Shown here: positions 1-13,510 of the stretch, piece by piece | How positions within the stretch are numbered: position 1 is the first letter of the stretch | How the letters are laid out: every line of letters begins with the position of its first letter | Source of the DNA: Hevea brasiliensis | Lineage: Eukaryota > Streptophyta > Magnoliopsida > Malpighiales > Euphorbiaceae | Length of the DNA: 64,000 nucleotides | Direction: 5' to 3' | NCBI RefSeq assembly: GCF_030052815.1 | Contig: NC_079496.1 | Location: forward strand, 12,105,100-12,169,099 | Position numbers and translations under genes: made by a program | Notes under the pieces: generated by a model | The model's input: the letters and a program-made list of their open reading frames with translations, nothing else | Database searches by the model: none | What the model was told of the DNA's origin: nothing

Positions 1-1055
1 TTTCATCAGGTCCACAGGCTTTAACCACTTTCATTTTCTTAAGTGCTTCCTTTACTTCTAAAGATCGAATCCTTCTAATATAATTCACATTCTTTTCTAT
101 TGTTCTATAATCTATATTCACGCTATTACCATTTTGACTATTATTAAAGAGATCATTAAAATAATTTCTCCATCTTTCTTTAATGTCCTCATCTTTCACC
201 AACACTTTTCCTTCTTTATCCTTAATGCACCTAACTTGATTGAGATCTTGACATTTCCTTTCTCTCCTCCTTGCTAATCTATAAATATCTTTCTCCCTTT
301 CTTTAGTTCCAAGTTTCTCATATAACTTTTCAAAGGCCTGTGCTCTTGCTTGACTAACTGCCTTTTTTACCTCTTTCTTTGCTATCTTGTACTGTTCATA
401 TGTCTCATTACTATCACATTTAGGTAATTTCTTATACCATTCCCTTTTTCTCTTCACTGCCTTTTGTTCTTCCTCATTCCACCACCATCTCTTTTTTTAG
501 GGTGATCCATGTCCTTTAGACTCTCCAAGTACTTTTCTAGCTACTTCTCTAATCTTTGATGCCATCTGTATCCACATGTCATTGGCCTCCATATCCAGCT
601 TCCATACTTCAGACTCGAGAAGCTCATTTTTTAACTTCACTTGCTTTACTCCTTTGAACTCCCACCATTTTGTTCGAGTTACACTATTTCTTCTGACCTT
701 ACTTGAATTGTTCATAAACTTGACATCCAAGACCACCAACCGATGTTGACTTGTTAAAGCCTCTCCTGGAATGACTTTGCAATCCTTGCATAGAGTTCTA
801 TTTGTCTTCCTGGTTAAGAGGAAGTCGATTTGGCTTCTATGTTGCCCACTTTTAAAAGTCACTAAATGTGACTCTCTTTTTATAAAGTAGGTATTTGCTA
901 GTATTAGGTCGTATGCCATAGCAAAATCCATGATGCTTTTTCCCTCTTCATTTCGACTGCCAAAACCAAAACCTCCATGAACATTCTCATAACCTTGTCT
1001 ATCACTTCCTACATGTCCATTCAAATCTCAACCAATGAAAACATTCTATAAATTG
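1..1055 (-). mobile_element. LINE (RTE/L1-like) non-LTR retrotransposon fragment
   Basis: Read on the minus strand, about 1055 down to 500 encodes the C-terminal half of an apurinic-type endonuclease: a DLNGHVG motif near 1030, then a region ending in the typical SQIDFLLT and SQHRLVVLDV blocks. From about 485 to the window edge the frame continues with the WWWNEEEQ and KRKREWYKKL linker that precedes the reverse transcriptase in plant LINEs. The copy is dead: a TGA interrupts the residues just before DLNGHVG, and a TAA near 486-495 separates the endonuclease from the linker. The reverse transcriptase, if present, lies left of the window. No 5' UTR or target duplication could be defined. Family placement (RTE versus L1) is from motif memory only. 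Confidence 0.8.
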
Positions 1056-2012
1056 TGTGGATTGCAGGTGCCCATTCAGTCTGCAAAAAAGCACTTCTTG
1101 AAGGAAGGCATAGATGTTAGAATCTAAATGGATTTTGTTTCGGAAATATAGAAATGTTGCAGCTAGAGTCGTTATGTGGGCACTGGTAAACTTAAATCTG
1201 ATTTCTATTTTTTTGTTATTATTAAAAATTTTATATAGCTTTTTGTTTGATATTCTTTTAGAATTCAATGTTACAATGGTTAATTACAATTTCCATCTAT
1301 GATTTACATGCAAGCTCTCCCTTTTTCTCTGCCATCTCAAAGGCTCACTTCCAATTCTATGGTAGCTTTGATCAGCTTAGAGAATCTGGCAGAGCTTCAT
1401 GCATCTCAAACACCGTTCCGTCTTGCTCCGCAGTCCACAGTGGCTGAAGCACCAAACAAAACCGATAGAATGAAATTTTTATCGAGACATTTTGATTTGT
1501 TGCACAAGGAAATTATTTTTCTAGCGGTATTAGAATCTATAGATAAAACTTCATGAACCAAGGAGCTCCTGTGAGAAATAACTCCTCAAGAACCTGACTG
1601 CACAACCAGACAAAAAGCTTCAAGAGAATTAACCCATTAACAAAATGCAAAATTCCTCGTGTTTAATCTTAATCCTACCTGCATAACCAAATTAATCAAT
1701 CCTGCCAGACATCAAAAATAAAATAAAATAAAATTAAAAAATATGAACATATTATTTCATAGTAAGTCGGGGAATTATGACATCCACATAACCGTAATGG
1801 AAGAGTTCCTCAATAAATAAAATGCACAGAAAAGGAATATTTCGTTCAGCATACACTATTTTGATTTCAATTGAAGCCACAAATGAAGAGCTCATTACAG
1901 CAGTGAATCAAGAACAAAACGCTACAAAACTTCGATATCAAAGTATTATTCCCGTCCTTCAAAGTGTATCCAAGGGGCAGGTGAAATTGACCACCAACAA
2001 CTAGCTTGATCT
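1056..2012. other. Region downstream of the E2 gene, no convincing gene
   Basis: Holds the 3' flank and probable 3' UTR of the minus-strand E2 gene. ORFs of 60-85 codons at 1299-1556 and 1822-2004 have no recognisable domain. A possible plus-strand splice acceptor followed by a short open stretch lies at about 1067-1124, but no partner exon was found. Nothing else was recognised. Confidence 0.5.
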
Positions 2013-5000
2013 TCAAATGTCAAGAAGCAGCCTGCGTGGGTCCTCCACCACATCTTTGATACGGCGCAAGAAGAAAACTGCCTCTCTTCCATCAATCAGT
2101 CTATGGTCATACGTTAGAGCAATATACATCATTGGCCTGGGCACAATATTGCCTCCAATAACCATTGGACGGGTCACTATTGAATGCATGCCCAAAATAG
2201 CCGACTGCAAATAAAATATTTAATTATTAGACTCTTGTCATGATAACGTGAATGTCAAAAACTGAATATTAAATGTGCAACAAATGGACTGTCCAAGAAG
2301 GTAACTTTATAAACAAAGCAATTGCTGGATAACTGCTATGCATGTAAACGCATTTTCAATTACATTTGACAACAATTTCGGTGCAATGATAGATTTATAG
2401 CATTAAGCTTAAAAAGAAAAGCAAAGCATATTATCCCAAGCACAAGCAGAATCACACCTGAGGAGGGTTAATGATAGGTGTGCTCAAAAGACTTCCATAA
2501 ACTCCTCCATTCGATATTGTAAATGAGCCTCCAGCCATCTCATCAATTGATATTGTTCCATCATTTGCTTTCTTTGCAAGGGTGTTGATCTCCTTCTCTA
2601 TCTCAGCAAAATTCATATTATCGGCATTGCGAATAACTGGGACAACAAGGCCCTGGATTGAATAGGTTGAAAACATTAAGCAACATAGGAATAAGAATCC
2701 AATTCATACAAATATTTTCATTACTCATCCTTTATGATTAAAGCATGGAATGCAAGATTGAAACCAAATAAATATCCTTACCCCCACTTTTTTCTCAAAC
2801 TTCATATAGTCGGCTAAATAAAAATAAAAGTAAAGGGTGGGATAATAGCAGTTACTTCTCTTTTTCATATGCAGATGGTGGGGACTTGAACCTTTAATAC
2901 AATCATAGTAGTTATTCTGTCTCTTCTTTTCCATTCTAATTTTTCATGAATAAAAATGAGAACAAAAAATGGCATTTAAACCATTAAGTTATCTAAAAAA
3001 TTTGAAGTGAAAATTTCAGGGACAGTTAAAAGCACATCAAATGAGTAAAGCATAAATCCAAGTGAATTAAATGTAAGAAAGTCTACCTTAGCAGCGACAT
3101 TAAAGAACATGTAATGCGTACAAACATTAAAAGATACAACTACAATACTGAATATAAAATAGGGAACATGAGAAGTCTAGCCAAAAAATCCATTGCGTTC
3201 AGAAGAGATTGGATCAAAAGAGAACAGTCACAAAAATTTTAGGCACTAGCAACCTAAGAGCCGGTACTTAGCAATATTATTTGAGACCGAAAAAACTCAA
3301 AAATGCATATAATCCACATTAACAGCCAGAATGTAACACCCCTGATTTTTTATATATTATTATTGGGCTTCGTGTAGGTATCCTCAATTCGCGGAAATTC
3401 AACAGTTGTCCGGATCTGTGAATTTCTGGCCAGACAGACCAGCTACCGGAAAAGTCTCCGAATTGGATCGAGGTTTTGGCTACCCCACCATTGTCAGGCA
3501 TCCCGAGCGCGTTCCCGAAGTCGGAATCGGCAAAGGTAAACCCGAACCTTGCTTTTTCGTAATTTTCTAGTGCTTAAATAGGATTAAAAATCCATAAAAT
3601 ATTCGTGGTAGCTTAGAAAATTACGATTCTTTTTGCAATAGCTTAGTAATATTTCTAAGGACCGCGGGGCAGAGTTTTATAATTTTTAGAGCTTATTTGA
3701 GCAGTTTTTGCAAAAATGATCAATTATAAGGACTAAATTGAAATTTTACATATTGTGATGAATGATTGATTTGATGGGCCCAGGAGGGGCTGTGTGATGT
3801 GATTGAGTTGTGGATATATGGATTGTAGATATAGAAGTGTGTTTTGAGCTCTTTTGCAGGTTGGGTAGGTCCTAGGTATAGGGGAGACTCTGCCGGATTT
3901 TCGGCACGACTTAGGACGTATTGGGTCTTTTCTTGATCTGTATTGGGTCATTTGTATTAAATAATTGTAATATAATTGTCGTGAGCCGATGCCTTCTTCC
4001 TCCGCCTCAGTGACCTTCGTCATGTCTGTGAGTAAAATATTAATTTTAATTGTAATTTCACTATTATTATATGTTCAAGCATGCCCATGCATCACTTATA
4101 TGCATATATTTATGTAGTTAAACTCTAGGCACGATTTATGTTGCATTGATAACTGTTAAAGTGCCATGGATGTTGTTGTGGTAATTTGGAGCAGTGTGCG
4201 TGCGTTGGCGTGCGTGTGATGTGGTGTGGACTATGGATAGGACGGGTAGTCACGCTTGAGTTCTTCTGGGACCCGATCCTTCGAGGGGTAGTCACGGCTT
4301 GAGTTCTTCATTGGGACCCTCGATTTGGTTTATTAAGCGAAAGTCCCGCTTGAGTTCTTCACGCACTGTGTTGGATTTAAGAGAGTCAGATATGGGATCA
4401 GCTCCCATATGTTATGATTGATGCTACAGGGTGCGTGAGTGCTCCAAATTACCTTTTTGATGTTATGATGTGAAAATGTTGTTGATGTTGCATTTCACTC
4501 TACAGGGTGCATTAGTTTTAGATAGTTATAGAGATTATGGTTAAAATTGATATTTTACTCTCTCGAGTCTAACGCTCACTCTGCTCAATATTTTTTCAGT
4601 TACAGGAGGATTTTATTTTGGTTAACCTGCGTTTCTCCTTCGCAGGTTGTTTATCGATATTTGTGTAATTTTATTTACTCTTAGACTTTCCGCATGTGTT
4701 AGAAGTATTTATTTGAGTCTGGTCGGTCATTTTATTATCATCTTGGACACAGAACGTATAATGATATGCATGTTTGATGGATTGGATGAGGGAGCTGAGC
4801 TCCCATTTATTTTATGAGGATATGAGTATGTGGAGGGTGAGCTGAGCTCCCCAATTGAGTATTTATTATGTTTACAGGTCGGGTGAGTCGAAAACTCCCC
4901 GTTGGAAAGTCCATTTTATGGCCGGACTGTCCGCTTGTTATCTTGAGATTGGGCCCAAATGTGCCTTAGAGTTGGGTAAATGAATGGTGAAGGCTTACTA

Positions 5001-8000
5001 CGGGCATCAGGGGCTTTAGGTGGCCTGTGTCCTAGTCTTGGTCCGGCCCATAGGTTGGGTCGTGACAAATGTGGTATCAGAGCTTAGGCTCCAGATTCAT
5101 AGGGAAAAATTATCTAAGTGTTGGGAAGAGTCTACTAGGAGTCACATGCGGAGTATAAGATTCTGTTTCGTCTTTTCCTGTAATTCTTTGTTTCTAGATT
5201 CTACGTTATACCTCGGGAAATATAAGATTACCTCAGTTAGTGTCTTGATTTTCGTGGAGTACATAGAAACATGAAATAGATTTAGCAAACTTATTGAGGT
5301 CTACGTTGGAAACACGTACTCCAATAAATACTATATTTTCGTCAGTATGGGTTTAAATGGTGTGCCCATTTCGTGCAAGGCACGAGTACATAAAAGTGAG
5401 TCTTGAAAGTACAGTTGCCCTAGATAAGAGATTAAGAGACCTAGTCTGCCAGGACGTATCGTAGTAACTATACAATATTCTCGATGTCCTGCTGCAGACA
5501 CAGATGCGACATGAGATTATTGTGTATAGTCGTACTTCCTGTAGTGCTTATGATGAGGATGTTGCAGGCAGTCTCTGTTTTGGTACAGTAATGCCAGAAC
5601 AGAGTTCTATATCTGCAAAGGAGTTGGGAACTCCTGGTTAGGGATCTAGAGCTAGAATATCGAAGGTCACAGTGGGGTGATAACTAGAGTCAGTGACTCA
5701 GTTACCCTAGCATGAGCTAGAGTTACAATAAGAATTGCCATCAGACCAGAGGTTTCGGATTAGTTGCAAAGTAAAGGTGACACCTATAGAGTGAGATTAT
5801 CTAGTATTCAGTATGGAATTTTGGATGGTTTTTGCAGTATGACAAACATTTGGTTAGAACTTAGTGAGAATAGTATACCTTGTGTGTATCAGTATGAAAT
5901 AAAGTACAACCCTACTACCTAGGGAAAGTCGGAACTATGAATTGATGATTCACAGAGCTATAATATGATAGGAGAGTCATTAATTTGACATGGTTTTGGG
6001 CAAGGTGGTAAATGTAGTATTTTTGTTGCGCAAGTTAGGTATAGTCCTATCTTTTGAAGGGATCGAAAGTTATTACTAATAATGGTGACCAACAAAATAG
6101 TACCCAGATGGGACCGTAGAGTGTGGTAGAGAGAAGTTGGCTCTGGTATCCTGCGGAGGATGCAAGTTCTATTATAGGAATCATATATAATCGATCACGA
6201 TGGATGTAAATCCTTTGAATTGGATGACGGGTTTGGGTGCCCTAACCTTAAGTTTTGGCTAATTGAGTAAACATGGATAATAATAATAATAACAAATAAA
6301 TAAAATTACTACGTAATCGGTTCTCGAGGTGGTAAGGGTATTATGTAAGCTAAAGGATAAGAATAGAGATCATACAATAAAAGTATGACTGTAATTTCTT
6401 TGAGTTCCTTTCTAATTTCAAATTATTCAAAACAATAGTATAATCTAATTATAATAGTGTTAAGAGTAATAAATTAGCGAAGATAAATCACAGAATGCCA
6501 ATAGATAAAGAAAGTGCAGAATGAAAGTTTGGACAATTGATTGCAGTTGCAATATAATCTAAATGCTAGTGGAAGTACTAGCTAGAGTGGTCAAAGGACC
6601 AAATCTGAGTAGCACAGACATATGATAACGCGATAGAGACTCTGAAAGATATAGTCAGCAAGTACAGCTGTCATGTTAGGAAGAGGAATGGAATCAAGGA
6701 TTGAATAGTCAAGTTCTATTTTGGGTAAGACAAAAGAAATAAATGAAAGGACAACCTAAAGAGCGCATAATAAAAAGAACAAAGTTAAGATATAGGATAG
6801 GCTAAGTGTTATTCTTGGCAAGGAGAATGACAAGGATGGAAAACCCAAAATGGGACCACATTAGTGAGAAAAGTGATGGAGGTATGGAATACAATAATAA
6901 TGAGTAAATGTTAGAAGGTGTGCGATGGTATTGCGGACTACCTAAATAGGTAGAGAAAGAGAAGTTAGTAAGCAGTAAGTTGAATAAAAGTCAGTCTAAG
7001 GGATCAAATAGGTATGATGAGAGGAAAAGAATGATAGATAATGACACATAGGTTTTAGGTTAGACTTTTGAGATAGTGAGAAGGTAGTTAGAGGTTTGTT
7101 ATGAATGTCAGGCAAACATTTTTAGTGTGATCAACAGAATCACTTTGCAGTGAAGCAATAACGACAGAGCAACAGTAGGGGTAGAATAAAAAATGACAAG
7201 TATGGATGGTAATAAATCACTAGAAAGTTTAAGGATCAAATTAATGACCATAGATAAGGGTGGAATTAGCGTTGGAAGAATCTATTAGCGAGAGAAATCT
7301 TTCAGGATTCAACAAGGGTTAAGGGCACAATATAAACGATGATAGATATGAATCATAGGTCGAGTATAAGTAAAGTTAATAAATTATAAAATATTATGTC
7401 AGGAAGGACGATGGTACAGTAAAGGGTTCATGCAGATGATACCTTATAGGTAGAGCACAATTGTGCTAGGAGATGATGAAATTTGAAAAGAAAGACTAAG
7501 AAACATAGGTTAAACGTTATTATATGGACAATCGGGCGTAGTTGAATATAAAGGATATTTTTCTTTCTTTTCAAGTTTAGCTCGTGTTTTTGATTCCAGA
7601 GCATTATATAAGTAGCGTAGATCGAGGCAAGGAGACCTAGTTATTTGAGATTTTGATAGGCACCAATTCATATACAATTTCGATATGAGAATGACAAGAA
7701 GTGCATACCTAGTGTTAAGTATGAGAGGACGATCAGAGTAATGACAGGAGTTAAATTGAGTTAGCTACTAAGGCTTGCGACTGTTTTAAACTATGAGCTA
7801 GATGAAGTACTATTTATGGATGAGTTTCAATAGATGAAATTGTTGCTGATGGGTAATTTGAGGTTGAAGTTTAGAAAGCTATGGGCAGTATATATGATTA
7901 TATTAAGGAGAATGAACACGTGAAGTATCTTGTTTGGAATTAAGGCATGACACATATTTCCTACAGCCGTGTTAGTTCAGATGGAACTTATAGTTTATGG

Positions 8001-11000
8001 GGCTCATATTCATCCAGGATAAGCAATTTCCTACTAAGGCTGGTAGGGAATGATAATGTTCTGATAGTTAAGTTGGAAAAAAGGGGGTACAAAAAAAAAT
8101 TCTCTATGGGTAATTATAAGTGTTACATAAGGTGAAGAATGTGCTGATAGGAGTAAATCATAGGGTTAGAATTCTCGAAGTAATGAAACTAGTAATCAAG
8201 ATAAGACTAAGAAATAAAAAGAAAGTTAAAGTTGATGATGGGATAGACATCTTTGAAGGAAAAGGTGTAAGGATGAGATAGGACTAAATTTAAGGAATAA
8301 GTACAGCAGGTTGAAAAGATACCAACAATACCAAAAATAGGAAAAGGGAAGTGGATAAGATCCAAAGGACAGGAAGAGAGCTCGATAGAGTCAGTTATAA
8401 TGATGAGGATAAGGAGTGTCTAACCACTGCCCCTGTGTTAACACTACCTATGAGCGGTGAAGGATACACCGTGTACTGTGACGCCTTCAGAGTTGGCCTA
8501 GGGTGTGTTTGATGCAGAATGGAAAAATAGTGGCTTATGCTTCAAGGCAGCTGAAGAGGCATGAGCAGAACTATCCCACCCATGATTTGGAAATGGCGAC
8601 TGTAGTCTTTGCACTAAAAATCTGGAGACACTACTTGTATGGTGAAGTGTGTGAGATATACACCGACCATAAGAGTTTGAAGTACATCTTCCAACAGAGG
8701 GATTTAAACTTGAGACAGAGGAGATGGATGGAGCTCGAAAACTATGATTGCACCATCCACCACACCACAGGAAGGCCAATGTAGTAGCAGATGCTTTAAG
8801 CAGAAAATCTTCTGGCAGTTTGGCGCACATTTCAGCAGAGAAGAGACCGTTGATTCAGGAAGTACATGAGTTAATGGATCAAGGTTTAATCCTAGATCTT
8901 TCAGATGAGGGAGTCTTGTTGGCTCATTTTTCAGTGAGGCCAGACTTGCGAGATAGAGTTAGAGTTTCCCAATACAGAGACCAACAATTAATGAAGATCA
9001 TAGAAAGAGTACAGCAAGGTGAAGGTGGTGAGTTGGATTTGCCAATGATGGTGCCCTAGTGCAAGGTTCTAGGATGTATGTGCCCGATGTGGACAATCTC
9101 AGAGATGAAATCATGCGAGAGGCACACTATACACTGTACAATGTCCACCCAGGTTCCACCAAGATGTACCATGATGTGAAAGATAGCTATTGGTGGAATG
9201 GCATGAAGAGAGACATAGCAGACTTTGTGTCCAAGTGCTTGACTTGTCAGAAGGTGAAGTTTGAACACCAGAGTCCGTCAGGGAAGTTGCAAGAGCTCCC
9301 TATCCCAGAATGAAAGTGGGAAATGATTTCTATAGATTTTGTGACTGGGTTGCCTCGTACCACGCGAGGATATGATTCGATATGGGTAATTGTAGACCGC
9401 CTAACCAAATCAGCTCACTTCTTGCCTGTGAAGACTACATATTCTGTGGCACAGTACGCCCGGCTCTACATTCGAGAAATAGTCAGATTGCATGGAGTTC
9501 CGGCTTTCATAATATCTGACAGAGGGCCCCAGTTCACTTCTCGGTTTTGGAGAAAGTTGCAGGAGGCACTTGGCACACAGTTGAACTTCAGTACGGCTTT
9601 CCACCCTCGCATGCATGGACGGTCCGAAGGACAATCCAAACATCGAAGACATGCTTCGCATGAGTGTTTTGGATTTTGGAGGTCAATGGGATGAGCAGCT
9701 AGCTTTGGTGGAGTTTGCCTACAACAACAGTTATCACTCCAGCATAGGGATGCCACCCTATGAGGCACTATATGGAAGAAAGTGTAGGTCTCCTCTGTGT
9801 TGGATGAAAATGGGGGAAGCGAAGGTGCATGATGTAGACCTAGTGCAGTACACTTCAGAGATAGTTCCTTTAATCAGGGAACGACTGAAAACAGCTTTCA
9901 GTAGGCAGAAGAGTTATGCAGACCCCAGACGGAGGGATGTGGAGTTTGCAGTGGGCTACTATGTATTCCTGAAGGTTTCTCCAATGAAGGGAGTTATGAG
10001 ATTTGGAAAGAAGGGCAAGTTGGCACCTCGGTATATTGGACCTTTTGAGGTTACTGATAGAGTTGGAGCAGTTGCCTACCGGTTGGAGCTACCACCCAAC
10101 CTTTCTCACGTTCATCCCGTGTTTCACATCTCCATGCTCAGGAAATACATTCTCGATCCTTCTCATGTACTACAGTCGGATGTAATAGAACTAAAGGAGA
10201 ACTTGACATTTGAGGAGCAACCTGTAGCCATAGTGGACTACCAAGTGAGACAGCTAAGATCAAAACAGATCCCTATAGTTAAGGTTTTGTGGAGGAGCCA
10301 GTCAGTGGAAGAGTGCACTGAGTCGAACGGGACATGCGTAGCAAGTACCCTTATCTGCTCAATGTGTAATCATGTACTTTATTCGCTTGTGAAAAATTCG
10401 AGGACGAATTTTACGTAAGGGGGAAGAATGTAACACCCGATTTTTATTTATTATTATTGGGCTTCGTGTAGGTATCCTCAATTCGCGGAAATTCAACAGC
10501 TTGTCGGATCTGCGTGAATTTCTCGCCGCATGCACTACCTACGGAAAAGTCTCCGAATTGGATCGAGGTTTTGGCTACCCCACCATTGTCGGGCATCGGC
10601 GCGTTCTCGAAGTCGGAATCGCAAAGGTAAACACGAACCTTGCTTTATCGTAAATTTCTAGTGCTTAAATAGGATTAAAAATCCATAAAATATTCGTGGT
10701 AGCTTAGAAAATAACTATTCTTTTGCAATAGCTTAGTAATATTTCTAAGGACCACAAGTAGAGTTTTATAATTTTTAGAGCTTATTTGAGCAGCTTTTTG
10801 CAAAAAAGATAAATTATAAGCACTAAATTGAAATTTTACATATTGTGATGAATGATTGATTTGATGGGCCCAGGAGGGGCTGTGTGATGTGATTGAGTTG
10901 TGGATATATGGATTGTAGATATAGAAGTGTGTTTTGAGCTCTTTTGCAGGTTGGGTAGGTCCTAGGTATAGGGGAGACTCTGCCGGATTTTCGGCACGAC

Positions 11001-13475
11001 TTAGGACGTATTGGGTCTTTTCTTGATCTGTATTGGGTCATTTGTATTAAATAATTGTAATATAATTGTCAGGTGAGCCGGGACAGCCTTCTTCCTCCGC
11101 CCAGCCGCCTCAGTGACCATCGTCAAGTCTGTGAGTAAAATATTAATTTTAATTGTAATTTCACTATTATTATATGTTCAAGCATGCCCATGCATCACTT
11201 ATATGCATATATTTATGTAGTTAAACTCTAGGCACGATTTATGTTGCATTGATAACTGTTAAAGTGCCATGGATGTTGTTGTGGTAATTTGGAGCAGTGT
11301 GCGTGTGATGTGGTGTGGACTATGGATAGGACGGGTAGTCACGGCTTGAGTTCTTCGCTGGGACCCGATCCTTCGAGGGGTAGTCACGGCTTGAGTTCTT
11401 CGCTGGGACCCTCGATTTGGTTTATTAAGCGAAAGTCCGGCTTGAGTTCTTCGCTGGCACCAGGTTGGATTTAAGAGAGCTGTATAGGGGATCAGCTCCC
11501 ATATGTTATGATTGATGCTACAGGGTGCGTGAGTGCTCCAAATTACCTTTTTGATGTTATGATGTGAAAATGTTGTTGATGTTGCATTTCACTCTACAGG
11601 GTGCATTAGTTTTAGATAGTTATAGAGATTATGGTTAAAATTGATATTTTACTCTCTGAGTCGAACGCTCACTCCTGTTCAATATTTTTTTCAGGCTACA
11701 GGAGGATTTTATTTTGGTTAACCTGCTTTTCTCCTTCGCAGGTTGATTATCGATATTTGTGTAATTTTATTTACTCCTAGAATTTTCGCATGTGTTAGAA
11801 GTATTTATTTGATTATGGTCTGTAATATTATTATCATGTTGGACCTGTAAACGTATAATGATATGCATGTTTGATGGATTGGATGAGGGAGCTGAGCTCC
11901 CATTTATTTTATGAGGATATGAGTATGTGGAGGGTGAGCTGAGCTCCCCAATTGAGTATTTATTATGTTTACAGGTCGGGTGAGTCGAAAACTCCCCGTT
12001 GGAAAGTCCATTTTATGGCCGGACTCTGTCCGTTTGTTTTCTTGATATTGGGCCCAAATGGGCCTTAGAGTTGGGTAAATGAATAGTTAAGGCTTACTAC
12101 GGGCCTCGGGGGCTTTAGGCTGGCCCAGGTCCTAGTGCCGGTCCGGCCCATAGGTTGGGTCGTGACACAGAATGAGCATCTCCATTCCATCAAAAGAGTC
12201 CCATCACTAAGCAAAGCAAAAAATATGTTTCTATTCTGTAAACTGAATTCTGAATAATCTCATACTATAATGGTTTATAATAACATTCCACTAATGCTTC
12301 AAGAGCAATATACCATTTGAAGATACTTTAAAAAATGTAAAGGTTATGAAAGAAACCAGTGCAAAATTACACACTAGAGTTTAACACAAACACAGATGTC
12401 TCAAAATACAGAAGCTATTTAAAAGTACCCAGTAGGAGTTTCTAGACAAACACGTACCAAATGCAACAAGTTCTGTTTGTGTTTATAAGCATAAGAAGCT
12501 AATGACTTCCAGAGATGAAGACAAACCTTAGGAGTTCCAACAGCAATACTGACGTCTACATAATCTCTATATATAATATCATCCCCATCAATAACTGCAT
12601 TTATAATAGGTTGATTCTGAAGCCCACTTACAGCAGCCTGGAGCATTTTACAAACAAGTAAAAAGATAAGTAATTATACCTGTTAGTATACAAATTTTAC
12701 TTGCAAATTGTTTTTTCACATCCTTAATGACATATCGCATACCTTTACAAATCCTGACATAAGGCCCAACTTAACTCCATGCTTTTCAACAAAAGCATCC
12801 TTATAATCAGACCTGAGCTTCATCAAGTTAGTCCTGCAAATGATCACGAGAAATAAAGAAATGTCATTTTCAGATAACATAATCTCGTTTGAGGCAACAA
12901 CATCACTAGCCTCCAACCTGGTTCTCCTCTTCTCTCACCCACTCTCCCATCTCCTCCCCACCCCGCGCGCCTAGGGGTGAGCAATCGGTTCAAACCGAAC
13001 CGAACCGAATTAAATTATAAAAACTGAACCGTCAATTTTAGAAACCGAACCGAACTGAAATTGGTGAAAAACCGAATCGAACCGAACCGCTTTATTTCGG
13101 TTCGGTTCGGTTTAAACCGATCGGTTTGATTTTTGATTAATTTTTTAATTTAGACTTGATTTTCAAGTTATTTGGTCTAATTTTAACTTTGGTTTGAACC
13201 TAATAACCATTAATCAATGAAATTAAATAATTAATATATATAAAATTAAATATAATTCATAAATTTTCCATAAAAATAAATTAATTTAAAAATCAATTCA
13301 GTTCGATTTGACTATATAAATCACTATTCGGTTCGGTTCGGTTTAACCGATTTTTTTCTCTTCAAAACCGAACCGAACCGAAATAACCGAAATTTTTATA
13401 AATTAAAACCGAACCGAACCGATTGAACCGAATTGACTCGGTTCGGTTCAGTTTTTCGGTTTGAACTGAATTCTG

Positions 13476-13510
<35 letters not shown>

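Larger units (their letters stand above)
3332..12167 (+). mobile_element. Ty3/gypsy LTR retrotransposon (family A), complete by its ends, in the E2 intron
   Basis: An 8.8-kb element with two LTRs that start TGTAACACCC and end GTCGTGACA, flanked by a perfect 5-bp target duplication, CAGAA, at 3327-3331 and 12168-12172. A tRNA-iMet-type primer site follows the left LTR and a polypurine tract precedes the right one, so it reads on the plus strand, antisense to the E2 gene. Only RNase H and integrase are recognisable inside, placing it in Ty3/gypsy by the integrase and its GPF-type C-terminus. About 3.3 kb after the primer site shows no Gag, protease or reverse transcriptase motif. It therefore looks unable to move by itself. 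Confidence 0.95.

Noticed and set aside
1067..1124. Possible plus-strand terminal exon after an AG acceptor (VPIQSAKKHFLKEG then a stop)
   Set aside because: No donor, partner exon or family match inside the window; too short to support.
5020..5274. 84-codon ORF spanning the LTR end and the primer site
   Set aside because: Crosses the LTR/internal border with no Gag similarity; chance frame.
8498..8830. 110-codon minus-strand ORF over the RNase H region, and 9056-9768 minus-strand ORFs
   Set aside because: Antisense shadows of the retrotransposon RNase H and integrase, which match the family on the plus strand.
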